Source: Actinobacteria bacterium casp-actino5 (GTDB taxonomy: Bacteria; Actinomycetota; Acidimicrobiia; Acidimicrobiales; Ilumatobacteraceae). Taken from it: a DNA stretch of 50,986 bases. The translations under genes were made by a program, and so were the position numbers. The stretch spans positions 1 through 50,986 of the forward strand of contig LFFE01000023.1 in the NCBI GenBank assembly GCA_001510385.1, written 5' to 3'. Shown here piece by piece: positions 17,212-25,124 of the stretch (position 1 is the stretch's first letter; every line of letters starts with the position of its first letter). The notes under the pieces are model-generated. The model saw nothing but the letters and a program-made list of their open reading frames with translations, did not search any database and was not told where the DNA came from.

Positions 17212-17952
17212 GTGACCGAGAACAAGTCCCTTGAGACAACTTCGAACGCCCGACCGTGGGAAAGCGAAACGTTGCCGCAAGGTGACGCGAAGCGCGCTGC
17301 AATTCGAGAAATGTTCGACACGATCGCTCCTCGGTACGACATGGTCAACCGCATCATGACCTTCCGCCTCGATACACGGTGGCGGAGGCGTGCGGTTCGT
17401 GACTTACGCCTCCCGCCCGGGTCAGTAGTGCTTGACCTGGCATCGGGCACCGGCGATCTCTGTATCGACCTTGCCAAGGCGAACCTGCGTCCGATTTCGA
17501 TGGATCTCAGTTTCGGAATGCTTGCTGCCGACCGATCGGGCTCACCTCGAGTGCAGACAGACATCCTTCGACTTCCAACGTCATCACAATCGGTCGATGG
17601 CGTGACCTGTGGATTCGCACTACGGAACCTCACAAATCTTGAAGAGTTCTTTGTGGAACTTGCCCGGGTCGTTCGCCCAGGCGGACGCATCGCATTACTT
17701 GATGTCGGTGTGCCGAGTAACCCGCTCATCCGGTGGGGCAATTCGATCTATTTCGGAAAAATGGTTCCATTCATCGGTGGACTACTCTCAGATCGCGGCG
17801 CGTACCAGTACCTCCCTCGAAGCGTTGCATACCTTCCCTCCCCTAGCCAGATGGTCGCGGCTCTCCAATGCGCGGGATTCTCCGATGCTCGGCACGACGA
17901 ACTCACCGGTGGACTCACCCAACTGCTCACTGGAACAAGAAACCCATTGTGA
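17212..17952 (+). CDS. menG: Demethylmenaquinone methyltransferase
   Basis: MenG (UbiE family) adds the C-2 methyl of menaquinone from SAM, the last step of the pathway. The 246-aa protein has the family signature FDTIAPRYDMVNRIMTFRLD, the SAM-binding VLDLASGTGDL, and the later GFALRNLTNLEEFF and RVVRPGGRIALLDVG. With the other men genes around it, and no ubi genes, the menaquinone role is clear. The GTG start follows a TANNNT hexamer at the leaderless distance. The stop overlaps the menF GTG (TGTGA), so the two genes form one translational unit. Confidence 0.95.
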   Translation: MTENKSLETTSNARPWESETLPQGDAKRAAIREMFDTIAPRYDMVNRIMTFRLDTRWRRRAVRDLRLPPGSVVLDLASGTGDLCIDLAKANLRPISMDLSFGMLAADRSGSPRVQTDILRLPTSSQSVDGVTCGFALRNLTNLEEFFVELARVVRPGGRIALLDVGVPSNPLIRWGNSIYFGKMVPFIGGLLSDRGAYQYLPRSVAYLPSPSQMVAALQCAGFSDARHDELTGGLTQLLTGTRNPL

Positions 17953-19163
17953 TTGCCGTTACCCGCGACCTCGTCGACACGCCTCTCGCAACAGCCGCTC
18001 TCGTTGACATTGCTGGCGATACCGGACTGCTGTTCCGCAGCACCACTGGCGGACGCGTTGGCATTGGTTGCGCAATGATCGTAGACGCTGATCGCTCAGT
18101 CACTGAGCTCAGCAGCATCGAATGCCGAAACGAGTCAAATTCCGAATCCGCACTACATCCCATTGCTATGGGATGTGTCGATTTCCTTCCACACGCTCCA
18201 GCAACGTTGACGATTCCCCAGGTGACGATTGTTGACAACGGTGCGGGTGACCGATTTGCGATCGTGTGCGCAGACGAGTCAGCGGTTGATGATCTCTTGG
18301 AATCTGTCGTGGCACACCCTGCACCCCACCCGGCAGCGAACAGTTACCAAGTCGACTCTCCAATCTCTATTTCCACCTACCTGAAGGCGGTAGAGGGTGC
18401 TCGCGACGCAGTTCGAGCCGGCGAACTTCGCAAGGCCGTGATTGCTCGCCCTGTGATGATTACCGCTCGAGACCCGATGAGCATTCACGCCGTGCTTCGA
18501 CGCCTAGACGCCACGTTTGGGTCAACATATCGATTCTCGATCGACGGTTTCATTGGAGCGTCTCCTGAACTGCTCGTCAGCGTAAATGGTGCAGTCGTGC
18601 GGTCACATCCGCTCGCAGGCACGACCCGAACGACCGGAAATGACGCCATTGACGCGCAACTTGCCGCAGAGCTCCTTGCGAGCGAGAAAAATCAGATCGA
18701 GCACCACGCAGCAATTGAGATGGTTCGAGACTCGTTGTTGCCATTTTGTAGCTACCTCGATTGGACCCCAGAGCCATCGGTGATCAAAGTAGCGAACGTG
18801 CAACACCTTGGCTCTCTTGCAGAAGGTCATCTCAGCGAGCCGTACCCGTCAGTTATCGAGCTGGTTCGAGAACTTCAACCAACTCCCGCCGTTGGCGGTC
18901 ACCCGCGAGACACAGCAATTGAGATGATCGTGAACTCTGAGGGCTTTACTCGCGGTCGATACGGGGGTGCTGTCGGATGGGTGAATGCTGCAGGTGATGG
19001 CGAGTGGGCTGTTTCGTTGCGTTGTGCAGAATTCTCTGACGACCGCCGTGAAGCTCGGCTTGTCGCCGGTGGTGGCATCGTCGCTGATAGTGACCCGGAA
19101 TCAGAACTCGCCGAAACTCAGGCAAAGCTGCAGGCAATGCTCGGTGCAATCATCCGCCCATAA
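17949..19163 (+). CDS. menF: Isochorismate synthase
   Basis: MenF converts chorismate to isochorismate, the first committed step of menaquinone synthesis. The 404-aa protein has the chorismate-binding fold: FIGASPELLVSVNG, HPLAGTTRTTGN, the PTPAVGGHPR loop, GRYGGAVGW and GGGIVADSDPESEL. The start is GTG at 17949-17951, overlapping the menG stop; the open frame farther upstream lies inside menG. Nearby menD takes the product, which favours menaquinone over siderophore synthesis. The gene is convergent with menD across a short hairpin. Confidence 0.93.
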   Translation: MIAVTRDLVDTPLATAALVDIAGDTGLLFRSTTGGRVGIGCAMIVDADRSVTELSSIECRNESNSESALHPIAMGCVDFLPHAPATLTIPQVTIVDNGAGDRFAIVCADESAVDDLLESVVAHPAPHPAANSYQVDSPISISTYLKAVEGARDAVRAGELRKAVIARPVMITARDPMSIHAVLRRLDATFGSTYRFSIDGFIGASPELLVSVNGAVVRSHPLAGTTRTTGNDAIDAQLAAELLASEKNQIEHHAAIEMVRDSLLPFCSYLDWTPEPSVIKVANVQHLGSLAEGHLSEPYPSVIELVRELQPTPAVGGHPRDTAIEMIVNSEGFTRGRYGGAVGWVNAAGDGEWAVSLRCAEFSDDRREARLVAGGGIVADSDPESELAETQAKLQAMLGAIIRP

Positions 19164-19180
19164 GGCACGCAGCTGCCTTA
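19161..19180. terminator. Short bidirectional hairpin between convergent menF and menD
   Basis: TAAGGCA (19161-19167) and TGCCTTA (19174-19180) form a perfect 7-bp stem with a 6-nt loop. The menF stop codon lies in the left arm and the menD stop is 1 bp beyond the right arm. There is no long U-run, so it would be a weak or protein-assisted terminator. Confidence 0.5.
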
Positions 19181-19181
19181 T

Positions 19182-20819
19182 TCAGCCAATTGCATTGCGA
19201 ACCTCTTCAACGAGTAGCTCATGCACCGCCACGTTTCGCCTGCGGTTACTTGGCACCCTCATCACCCGCGGACCACGAGCCGAGATCTCCTTCACGAGTT
19301 GTTCCCTACTCTGAACGGTCAATGACTCGACACCGTGTGCGCCGGCAAGGGCACAAAGGTCAGTGTTATGTGGTGTGCCAAACAGCCGTTCAAATTCTGC
19401 CGTTGACAACGTTGAGGCCTGAGGAAGAAACGAGAAGATTCCACCGCCATCGTTGTCGATTACGACGATTCGCAGGTCAACGTTGTGAGAGTTAATACCC
19501 CAAAGCGCATTGCTGTCGTGACAAAACGCAAGATCGCCGATGACAGCAATCACGGGCTCTCCGAGAAGCGCCAGGCCAAGAGCAGTTGACAGCACGCCAT
19601 CAATTCCATTTGCACCACGGTTCGAATGAGCAACCGCACGTCGGCCACCAAACCATTCGAGATCACGCACCGGCATCGAAGAGGACACCACCACACGGGC
19701 GTTGCTCGGTGCATTGTCAGCAACCACTCGGGCGACTGTCGGCTCAGATAACTCTGGGGCGAGCAAGAGCTCGGTCAATGTTCGCTCTGCGATTGCGTCG
19801 ACCTCAACCCATGACGCGCGCCACGACTCTGCCCAACGAGACCCCGTCGCCCCAGAAAAGCCATCTCCAATAGCCGCTTCTACATCGGCGACCGAGCAAT
19901 GGGCCACCACATTGTGATCGGGATCAATGTGTCCTGGTCCTCCAACTTGGATGACAGGAGCCCCGCTGCTCTTCACCCATGTCGACAGCACTTTTGACGC
20001 CGGAGGCCGACCGAATCGCAGCACAGCCTGCGGAGCGTGACTCTTCGCAAACTCATCGTGTCGAAGAATGACATCAAAGTTGGCGACCGCCCGAACATCT
20101 GAGCGCACCCCCGAAAGTGGATCAGCAAGAATCGGCCACCCAAGTGCCTCTGCGATGCGAGAAATCGTGAATGCGTCAACGCCAGATGCCCCTCCAGCGA
20201 TGATGACACCGCGCTCAACCCTTACCTCCGCAGGAAGATGCACAGGTATAACTTTCTTCGTGGTGACGGGTTCCTCAGCTAACGGTGGAGGAAGAGCGTC
20301 AACCTCTCCGAGCAGAGGCTCGCGGAATGGGAGATTGACATGTACCGGACCGTTGAGAGCAGCCCGGAACAATTTGCGAGCAAGAGATCTCCATTCGGTC
20401 GGGTCCGAGTCGTCTGGCACCGGCGCATCAACCGACAGCCGGACTGCAGTTCCGTAGATGTCAATCTGGTCAATCGTTTGCGGCGCGCCAACTCCCCGCA
20501 ATTCAGGTGGCCGATCAGCCGTGCACACGAGCATCGGCACCGCTGACAGCCCTGCCTCCACAACTGCTGGCATGAAATTTGCTACAGCAGTTCCACTCGT
20601 GCAGATCAGTGCAGCTGGGGTTCCACTCAACCCCAAACCAAGCGCAACAAACCCAGCCACTCGCTCATCAATCACGATATGCGTCCGAAGCCGATCATCT
20701 CGGGTTGCGGCCACTGCTACCGGGGTGCTGCGTGATCCTGGAGCGATCACGACATCGGTGAGCCCGAGGGAGACCCACTCATCAAACAGAGTTGCGGAAA
20801 AAGTTGCCGACGCCGACAC
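19182..20819 (-). CDS. menD: 2-succinyl-5-enolpyruvyl-6-hydroxy-3-cyclohexene-1-carboxylate synthase
   Basis: MenD is a thiamine-diphosphate enzyme that joins 2-oxoglutarate (after decarboxylation) to isochorismate. The protein (about 545 aa) has the N-terminal VVIAPGSRSTPVA, the ThDP-activating Glu region CTSGTAVANFMPAVVEA, and the cofactor-binding GDLAFCHDSNALWG. Two in-frame GTG codons stand near the start (20825 and 20819). The second is chosen because a TATCGT hexamer ends exactly 7 nt before it but only 1 nt before the first. The gene diverges from frnE, and the two promoters share an 11-bp inverted repeat. Confidence 0.94.
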   Translation of the reverse strand: MSASATFSATLFDEWVSLGLTDVVIAPGSRSTPVAVAATRDDRLRTHIVIDERVAGFVALGLGLSGTPAALICTSGTAVANFMPAVVEAGLSAVPMLVCTADRPPELRGVGAPQTIDQIDIYGTAVRLSVDAPVPDDSDPTEWRSLARKLFRAALNGPVHVNLPFREPLLGEVDALPPPLAEEPVTTKKVIPVHLPAEVRVERGVIIAGGASGVDAFTISRIAEALGWPILADPLSGVRSDVRAVANFDVILRHDEFAKSHAPQAVLRFGRPPASKVLSTWVKSSGAPVIQVGGPGHIDPDHNVVAHCSVADVEAAIGDGFSGATGSRWAESWRASWVEVDAIAERTLTELLLAPELSEPTVARVVADNAPSNARVVVSSSMPVRDLEWFGGRRAVAHSNRGANGIDGVLSTALGLALLGEPVIAVIGDLAFCHDSNALWGINSHNVDLRIVVIDNDGGGIFSFLPQASTLSTAEFERLFGTPHNTDLCALAGAHGVESLTVQSREQLVKEISARGPRVMRVPSNRRRNVAVHELLVEEVRNAIG

Positions 20820-20826
20820 AGCCACG

Positions 20827-20832
20827 ACGATA
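20827..20832 (-). promoter_or_regulatory. -10 hexamer TATCGT of a leaderless menD promoter
   Basis: The hexamer ends 7 nt before the GTG at 20817-20819, and this spacing decides the menD start. Confidence 0.5.
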
Positions 20833-20852
20833 CGGCCTTCTCGCCAACGACG

Positions 20853-20858
20853 TATCGT
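20853..20858 (+). promoter_or_regulatory. -10 hexamer TATCGT of a leaderless frnE promoter
   Basis: The hexamer ends 6 nt before the ATG at 20865. Confidence 0.55.
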
Positions 20859-20864
20859 CGTGAT

Positions 20865-21539
20865 ATGACAACTTCTGAATCGGCAACGATCAATATCGAC
20901 ATTTGGTCTGATGTTGTGTGCCCGTGGTGCTACATCGGAAAGAGAAAATTTGAGTCAGCGCTCGCTAATTTGAGCGACGACATAGTGGTAAACGTCACCT
21001 ACCGCGCGTATCAACTTGACCCCACCGCTTCCCCCGGAAAGACCGAGCCAGTTCGCGGTGTGTACGAACGAAAATTTGGCGGCCCAGAACAAGCCGACCG
21101 GATCATCTCTCATGTCAGTTCAGTCGCAGCTGAGGCAGGGCTTGATTTTCGAATGGATGATGCTCAGCGAGCAAACACTCTGCTGGCTCACCGCCTGATC
21201 TGGCGTGCGGGTCAACCCGACTCTCAACCTGCCCAATCCGAGGTCAAAGAATTGCTTCTCGCCTCGTACTTCACGAACGGAAAGAACATCGGCGACCCTG
21301 ATGAACTCGCAACGCTGATGGAGACTCTTGGAGCAAGTCGTCAAGACACCATTCAGTTCCTCGAGAGCGACGAGGGTGTACATGAGGTTCAAGGCGAACT
21401 CGCAGGAGCCTCACAACTCGGGATCACCGCGGTGCCGACCTATGTCGTGGAAGGACAATGGTCGATTCCTGGCGCCCAAGAAGCTGAGACGTTTGAGCGT
21501 GTGCTCCGGCGACTCGCTGAACGCATGCAGGACAGCTAG
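20865..21539 (+). CDS. DsbA-family oxidoreductase (FrnE-like)
   Basis: This 224-aa thioredoxin-fold protein has the redox motif CPWC in IDIWSDVVCPWCYIGKRKFE and the cis-Pro loop GITAVPTYVV. No signal peptide is visible, so it is probably cytosolic, like FrnE and the 2-hydroxychromene-2-carboxylate isomerase relatives. The conserved CPWCYIG and the YRAYQLDP segment fit FrnE. It is followed directly by menH, whose start lies 0-9 bp after this stop, so the two are cotranscribed. Why a thiol oxidoreductase sits among menaquinone genes is unknown; protection or maturation of a quinone-linked step is only a guess. Confidence 0.9.
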   Translation: MTTSESATINIDIWSDVVCPWCYIGKRKFESALANLSDDIVVNVTYRAYQLDPTASPGKTEPVRGVYERKFGGPEQADRIISHVSSVAAEAGLDFRMDDAQRANTLLAHRLIWRAGQPDSQPAQSEVKELLLASYFTNGKNIGDPDELATLMETLGASRQDTIQFLESDEGVHEVQGELAGASQLGITAVPTYVVEGQWSIPGAQEAETFERVLRRLAERMQDS

Positions 21540-21548
21540 TTGAGCATC

Positions 21549-22280
21549 ATGCAGTTCAACCTCTTGCACGGGTTTACGCAAACTTCGACAAGTTGGGCTG
21601 AATCGATTGCCGCCCTTCAACAACGCTCTCCATCGGCTGAGTTTTGGGTACCGGATATGCCCGGCCACGGAACCGGAACAGGACTACCGCTCCCCCTTCG
21701 TGATGGAGCCACCGCACTCGCTGAGTTATCAACACGAGGAGTATGGATTGGCTACTCGATGGGAGGCCGTTACCTGCTGCACATCGCCCTCCAGCATCCA
21801 GAGGTCGTGCAGGGCCTCGTGCTCGTCAGCACAACAGCGGGGCTTCATCTCGCATCCGAACGCGCCGAGCGTTCAGCAGCAGATGACGCCCTCGCTGACA
21901 GCATCGAACAGCAGGGAGTGCTTGCATTCCTTGAGAGATGGATGTCGCTACCGATGTTCAGAGGGCTTCGAGCATCCGAGGATGATCTTGCTGCTCGGCA
22001 GCGCAACAGCCCAATCGGGCTCGCTGAGTCGCTGCGGCAAGCAGGCACGGGCCGACAAGAGCCGCTCTGGGATGCGCTCGCTGCACTTAAGGTACCGACG
22101 CTGATCATGACCGGCGAGCACGACACCAAGTTCTGCGAAATCGGGGCGCGTCTTCAGAATGCAATCGAAGGATCTCGCCACGAGGTCATTGCAAATGCCG
22201 GGCATGCGGTTCACCTCGAACAGTGCTCTCACTTCGCCGAGATCGTCTCAGACTGGGCCTGCACACATTTCAGCAACTAG
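21549..22280 (+). CDS. menH: Alpha/beta hydrolase, probable SHCHC synthase
   Basis: MenH eliminates pyruvate from the MenD product to give SHCHC. This 243-aa alpha/beta hydrolase has HGFTQTSTSW (oxyanion region), the nucleophile elbow GYSMGGRYLL (catalytic Ser), an Asp candidate in MTGEHDTKF and the catalytic His in NAGHAVHLEQ. The GYSMGGR elbow and the compact lid fit MenH, and the gene sits in a men cluster. It starts at the ATG at 21549, or at the in-frame TTG three codons earlier that abuts the frnE stop. Many MenH-like proteins are hard to tell from other hydrolases, so the context carries much of this call. Confidence 0.85.
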   Translation: MQFNLLHGFTQTSTSWAESIAALQQRSPSAEFWVPDMPGHGTGTGLPLPLRDGATALAELSTRGVWIGYSMGGRYLLHIALQHPEVVQGLVLVSTTAGLHLASERAERSAADDALADSIEQQGVLAFLERWMSLPMFRGLRASEDDLAARQRNSPIGLAESLRQAGTGRQEPLWDALAALKVPTLIMTGEHDTKFCEIGARLQNAIEGSRHEVIANAGHAVHLEQCSHFAEIVSDWACTHFSN

Positions 22281-22301
22281 CCGTTGCTGGTCGCAAAACG
22301 T

Positions 22302-23183
22302 CTAAAAAACAACAAGTCCGATGCTGAGCAACGCGCCAAATAGAAGTTGCAATCGTCCAGTTGCGCCAAGTACCGGAATGAGTTCTCGTCCAACTGCGCC
22401 CTGACGAATCTTGCGAACCACTGGCCACGCTGGAAGCACCACCAGCAGCGCGAGCAGCGCTCCGACGTTGCGCATTGCAATCACAGACACACCAGCGACC
22501 CCAATCAGCGCAACATAGAAGGTCCGCGTCCGTTCGTCACCAAGGCGAACAGCAAGGGTTTTCTTCCCAACCTTCGAATCGATTGGTAGATCGCGAAGAT
22601 TATTGACCACCAACAGCGCGCAGGCGAGGGCACCCACGCCGACTCCCGCCACCCACGACCGCCACGGCACGTGCACAATTGCTGCAAATGTTGTGCCAAC
22701 TGTGGCAACAAGACCAAAGAAGACAAACACAAACAACTCGCCCAACCCGAGATATCCATACGGCTTCGGGCCGCCCGTGTAACCCCAGGCTGCCAGCAGC
22801 GCTGAGAGACCTACCGCAATCAGCCACCATGAGGTCATCGCCGCAAGCAGTAACCCAGCGACGGCCGCAAGACCAAGGCTCAACAACGCAGCAACCCGCA
22901 CCTGATTAGCCGGGGCCAATCCAGATGCGACCAGCCGAACAGGGCCAACCCGCACATCGTCGGTACCGCGAACACCATCGGAGTAATCGTTGGCGTAGTT
23001 CACCCCGATTTGCAGAAGGAGGCTCACCGCCAACGCGAGCAACACACGCGTCCAACACACCGCTGACCAACCATCAGCATCAATCGCAACAGCAGTGCCC
23101 ACTGCAACTGGAACAACTGCGGCAGGCAGCGTTCTTGGACGAGCCCCGGCCAACCAGATACGTAGTGATGGCGTTTCGCTCAT
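22302..23183 (-). CDS. menA: 1,4-dihydroxy-2-naphthoate polyprenyltransferase
   Basis: MenA attaches the polyprenyl tail to DHNA at the membrane. The 293-aa UbiA-superfamily protein has the two Asp-rich motifs: NYANDYSDGVRGTD and NNLRDLPIDSKVGKKTLAVRLG. Eight or nine hydrophobic helices and the conserved start SLRIWLAGARPRTLPAA are also visible. The ATG at 23181-23183 is preferred over the longer open frame because the upstream residues are unlike any MenA and overlap the menE leader. It diverges from menE with 56 bp between the starts. Confidence 0.93.
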   Translation of the reverse strand: MSETPSLRIWLAGARPRTLPAAVVPVAVGTAVAIDADGWSAVCWTRVLLALAVSLLLQIGVNYANDYSDGVRGTDDVRVGPVRLVASGLAPANQVRVAALLSLGLAAVAGLLLAAMTSWWLIAVGLSALLAAWGYTGGPKPYGYLGLGELFVFVFFGLVATVGTTFAAIVHVPWRSWVAGVGVGALACALLVVNNLRDLPIDSKVGKKTLAVRLGDERTRTFYVALIGVAGVSVIAMRNVGALLALLVVLPAWPVVRKIRQGAVGRELIPVLGATGRLQLLFGALLSIGLVVF

Positions 23184-23239
23184 ACATCGGCCATGATGGT
23201 GCATGAACCCGCAGTTCACAACTTCATCGGAATCGGACC

Positions 23240-24334
23240 ATGCCCAAACTGACCGCTCTTGACCTCCCCGGATCAACAGAGTTCGTGCACGCTCTCCAGA
23301 TGGTTTGGGAACGCGGTGATGCAGTATTTCCTTTGGATAGCCGGCTCCCAACAGCCGCTCAGGAGTCGCTGCTGAAACGATTCGGAGCTGCCACCATCAT
23401 CACCGAACAAGGTGAGACCACTCTCAGTGACGGAACACAAGTTGAGCCAGGTGATGCGCTTGTCGTCGCAACAAGTGGTTCATCAGGTCTACCCAAAGGG
23501 GCCGTTCTCACCCACTCAGCAATAGAGGCCTCAGCTCGAGCAACATCGGCTCGACTCGAAGTGTCCACCAATGACCATTGGCTTGCATGTCTCCCACTTG
23601 CCCACATTGGCGGGCTCTCGGTCATCACGCGGTCCCTCATCATGGGGACAGCGCTCACCGTGATTGATGGCTTCGATGCCAACGTCGTTAATCATTCCGA
23701 CGCAACGCTCGTCTCGCTCGTGAGCACCGCCTTGCAGCGCATTGACGCATCACGATTCCGCTACATCGTTCTCGGCGGCGCACGGCCACCAGCCGACCGG
23801 CCGGCGCACTGCATTGCTACCTATGGTCTGACCGAAACGGGTAGCGGAGTCGTGTATAACGGAGTTCCACTCGATGGCATTGAGGTTGACATTCGAAATG
23901 AAGAAGTACACCTCAAAGGGCCGATGCTGCTTCGTTGCTATCGAGACGGCTCCTCGCCACTCACCGACGATGGCTGGCTCCCTACCGGCGATCTCGGGGT
24001 TCTCCGAGGCGACGGAAGCCTTCACGTCGAAGGAAGGCGGGGCGACGTCATCAACTCGGGTGGAGAAAAGGTATGGCCCGAAGATGTTGAGACAGCTCTC
24101 ATTCGTCATCACGGCGTCGTCGATGTCGCAGTAGCCGGAACGCCCGACAGCGAGTGGGGTCACCTCGTCACTGCATTTGTTGTCACCACACGAGACGATC
24201 TTCCGCTCGACGAACTGCGTGACTTCTGTCGCGACCAACTTCCTGGCTACGCACTGCCCAGAAAACTAGAGCGCGTGTCAGCGATTCCGCGCACGGCACT
24301 TGGCAAAGTACGCCGAAACGAACTTCGCACCTAA
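23240..24334 (+). CDS. menE: 2-succinylbenzoate-CoA ligase
   Basis: MenE activates o-succinylbenzoate to OSB-CoA for MenB. The 364-aa ANL enzyme is short, as is usual for actinobacterial MenE. It has ATSGSSGLPKGAVLTHSA (A3), the acceptor region YGLTETGSG (A5), TGDLG, NSGGEKVWPEDVE (A8) and the catalytic Lys in RTALGKVRRNEL (A10). Its substrate-forming enzyme MenC is not found in this window. The gene is divergent from menA; no TANNNT promoter at leaderless distance and no Shine-Dalgarno sequence is obvious in the 56-bp spacer. Confidence 0.9.
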   Translation: MPKLTALDLPGSTEFVHALQMVWERGDAVFPLDSRLPTAAQESLLKRFGAATIITEQGETTLSDGTQVEPGDALVVATSGSSGLPKGAVLTHSAIEASARATSARLEVSTNDHWLACLPLAHIGGLSVITRSLIMGTALTVIDGFDANVVNHSDATLVSLVSTALQRIDASRFRYIVLGGARPPADRPAHCIATYGLTETGSGVVYNGVPLDGIEVDIRNEEVHLKGPMLLRCYRDGSSPLTDDGWLPTGDLGVLRGDGSLHVEGRRGDVINSGGEKVWPEDVETALIRHHGVVDVAVAGTPDSEWGHLVTAFVVTTRDDLPLDELRDFCRDQLPGYALPRKLERVSAIPRTALGKVRRNELRT

Positions 24335-24340
24335 GAGCGT

Positions 24341-25090
24341 TTACCCTGCAGCGTCTTTTACGCCCGCACCACCGTCGATGACATAGGTCTCTCCGGTGAT
24401 CCAAGAGGCAAGGTCTGACGCCAGGAAGGTTGCAAGATTCGCGATGTCTTGCGGTTCACCCAACCGGCGAACCGGCAGTTCTTTGGCCAGTTTGTCTCCG
24501 AAGTTGTCGACGAGCACCTGAGCGAAATCCGTCACGACAAGTCCGGGAGCGATACCGAGTACTCGAGTTGGACCAATTTCGCCTGCGAGCTGTTTCGTGA
24601 GATGAATCAATGCCGCTTTCGTCAAGTTGTAGACGCCGAGGTGCGGCCCAGAACGAAGCCCACCGACCGACGCCATATTGATAATGACGCCCGGCTTCTC
24701 CGCAAAGGCGGCCCGATGTGCAGCAGCCGACCAGAACACTGGACCTCGAAGGTTGACCTCAAACGTCTTATCCCATCGAGCCTGATCAACCTCAAGTACC
24801 GGCCCGTAATACGGATTAGTACCTGCGTTGTTCACCAGAATGTCGAGCGAGCCAAATCGCTCGATCGTTGCGGCAACTGTCTTTTCACCAGAATCAGCAT
24901 CACCCACATGGGAGGCAATGACATCAACCTCGCCCTCCATTTCCGCCTGAACCTCTTTCAGCTGATCGAGCTTTCGTGAGGTCAACATGACCTTCGCTCC
25001 TGACGCAGCCATGGTCGCCGCTACGGCCTGCCCAATGCCTCGTGATGCTCCAGTAACCAGTGCGACTTTTCCCTCAAGTGATACATCCAT
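24341..25090 (-). CDS. Short-chain dehydrogenase/reductase
   Basis: This 249-aa classical SDR has the Rossmann motif TGASRGIG, the NNAG motif, and the Ser...Tyr-x3-Lys active site (NMASVGG...YNLTK). The C-terminal segment LASWITGETYVIDGGAG is typical of FabG-like and other SDRs in acyl-CoA and alcohol metabolism. The arginine in TSRKLDQL right after beta-2 suggests NADP(H). The substrate cannot be assigned. It ends 6 bp from the convergent menE stop and begins at an ATG behind a leaderless promoter. Confidence 0.9.
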   Translation of the reverse strand: MDVSLEGKVALVTGASRGIGQAVAATMAASGAKVMLTSRKLDQLKEVQAEMEGEVDVIASHVGDADSGEKTVAATIERFGSLDILVNNAGTNPYYGPVLEVDQARWDKTFEVNLRGPVFWSAAAHRAAFAEKPGVIINMASVGGLRSGPHLGVYNLTKAALIHLTKQLAGEIGPTRVLGIAPGLVVTDFAQVLVDNFGDKLAKELPVRRLGEPQDIANLATFLASDLASWITGETYVIDGGAGVKDAAG

Positions 25091-25096
25091 GACCTG

Positions 25097-25102
25097 AACT
25101 TA
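25097..25102 (-). promoter_or_regulatory. -10 hexamer TAAGTT of a leaderless SDR promoter
   Basis: TAAGTT (minus strand) ends 6 nt before the ATG at 25088-25090. Confidence 0.55.
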
Positions 25103-25124
25103 CTTGAATGCGAAACAGCGCCTA

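Larger units (their letters stand above)
20823..20862. repeat. Perfect 11-bp inverted repeat holding both menD and frnE -10 hexamers
   Basis: CACGACGATAC (20823-20833) and GTATCGTCGTG (20852-20862) are exact reverse complements separated by 18 bp. Each arm contains a TATCGT hexamer, one facing menD and one facing frnE. The symmetry could be a mirrored pair of promoters, a dimeric regulator site, or both. Confidence 0.75.
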
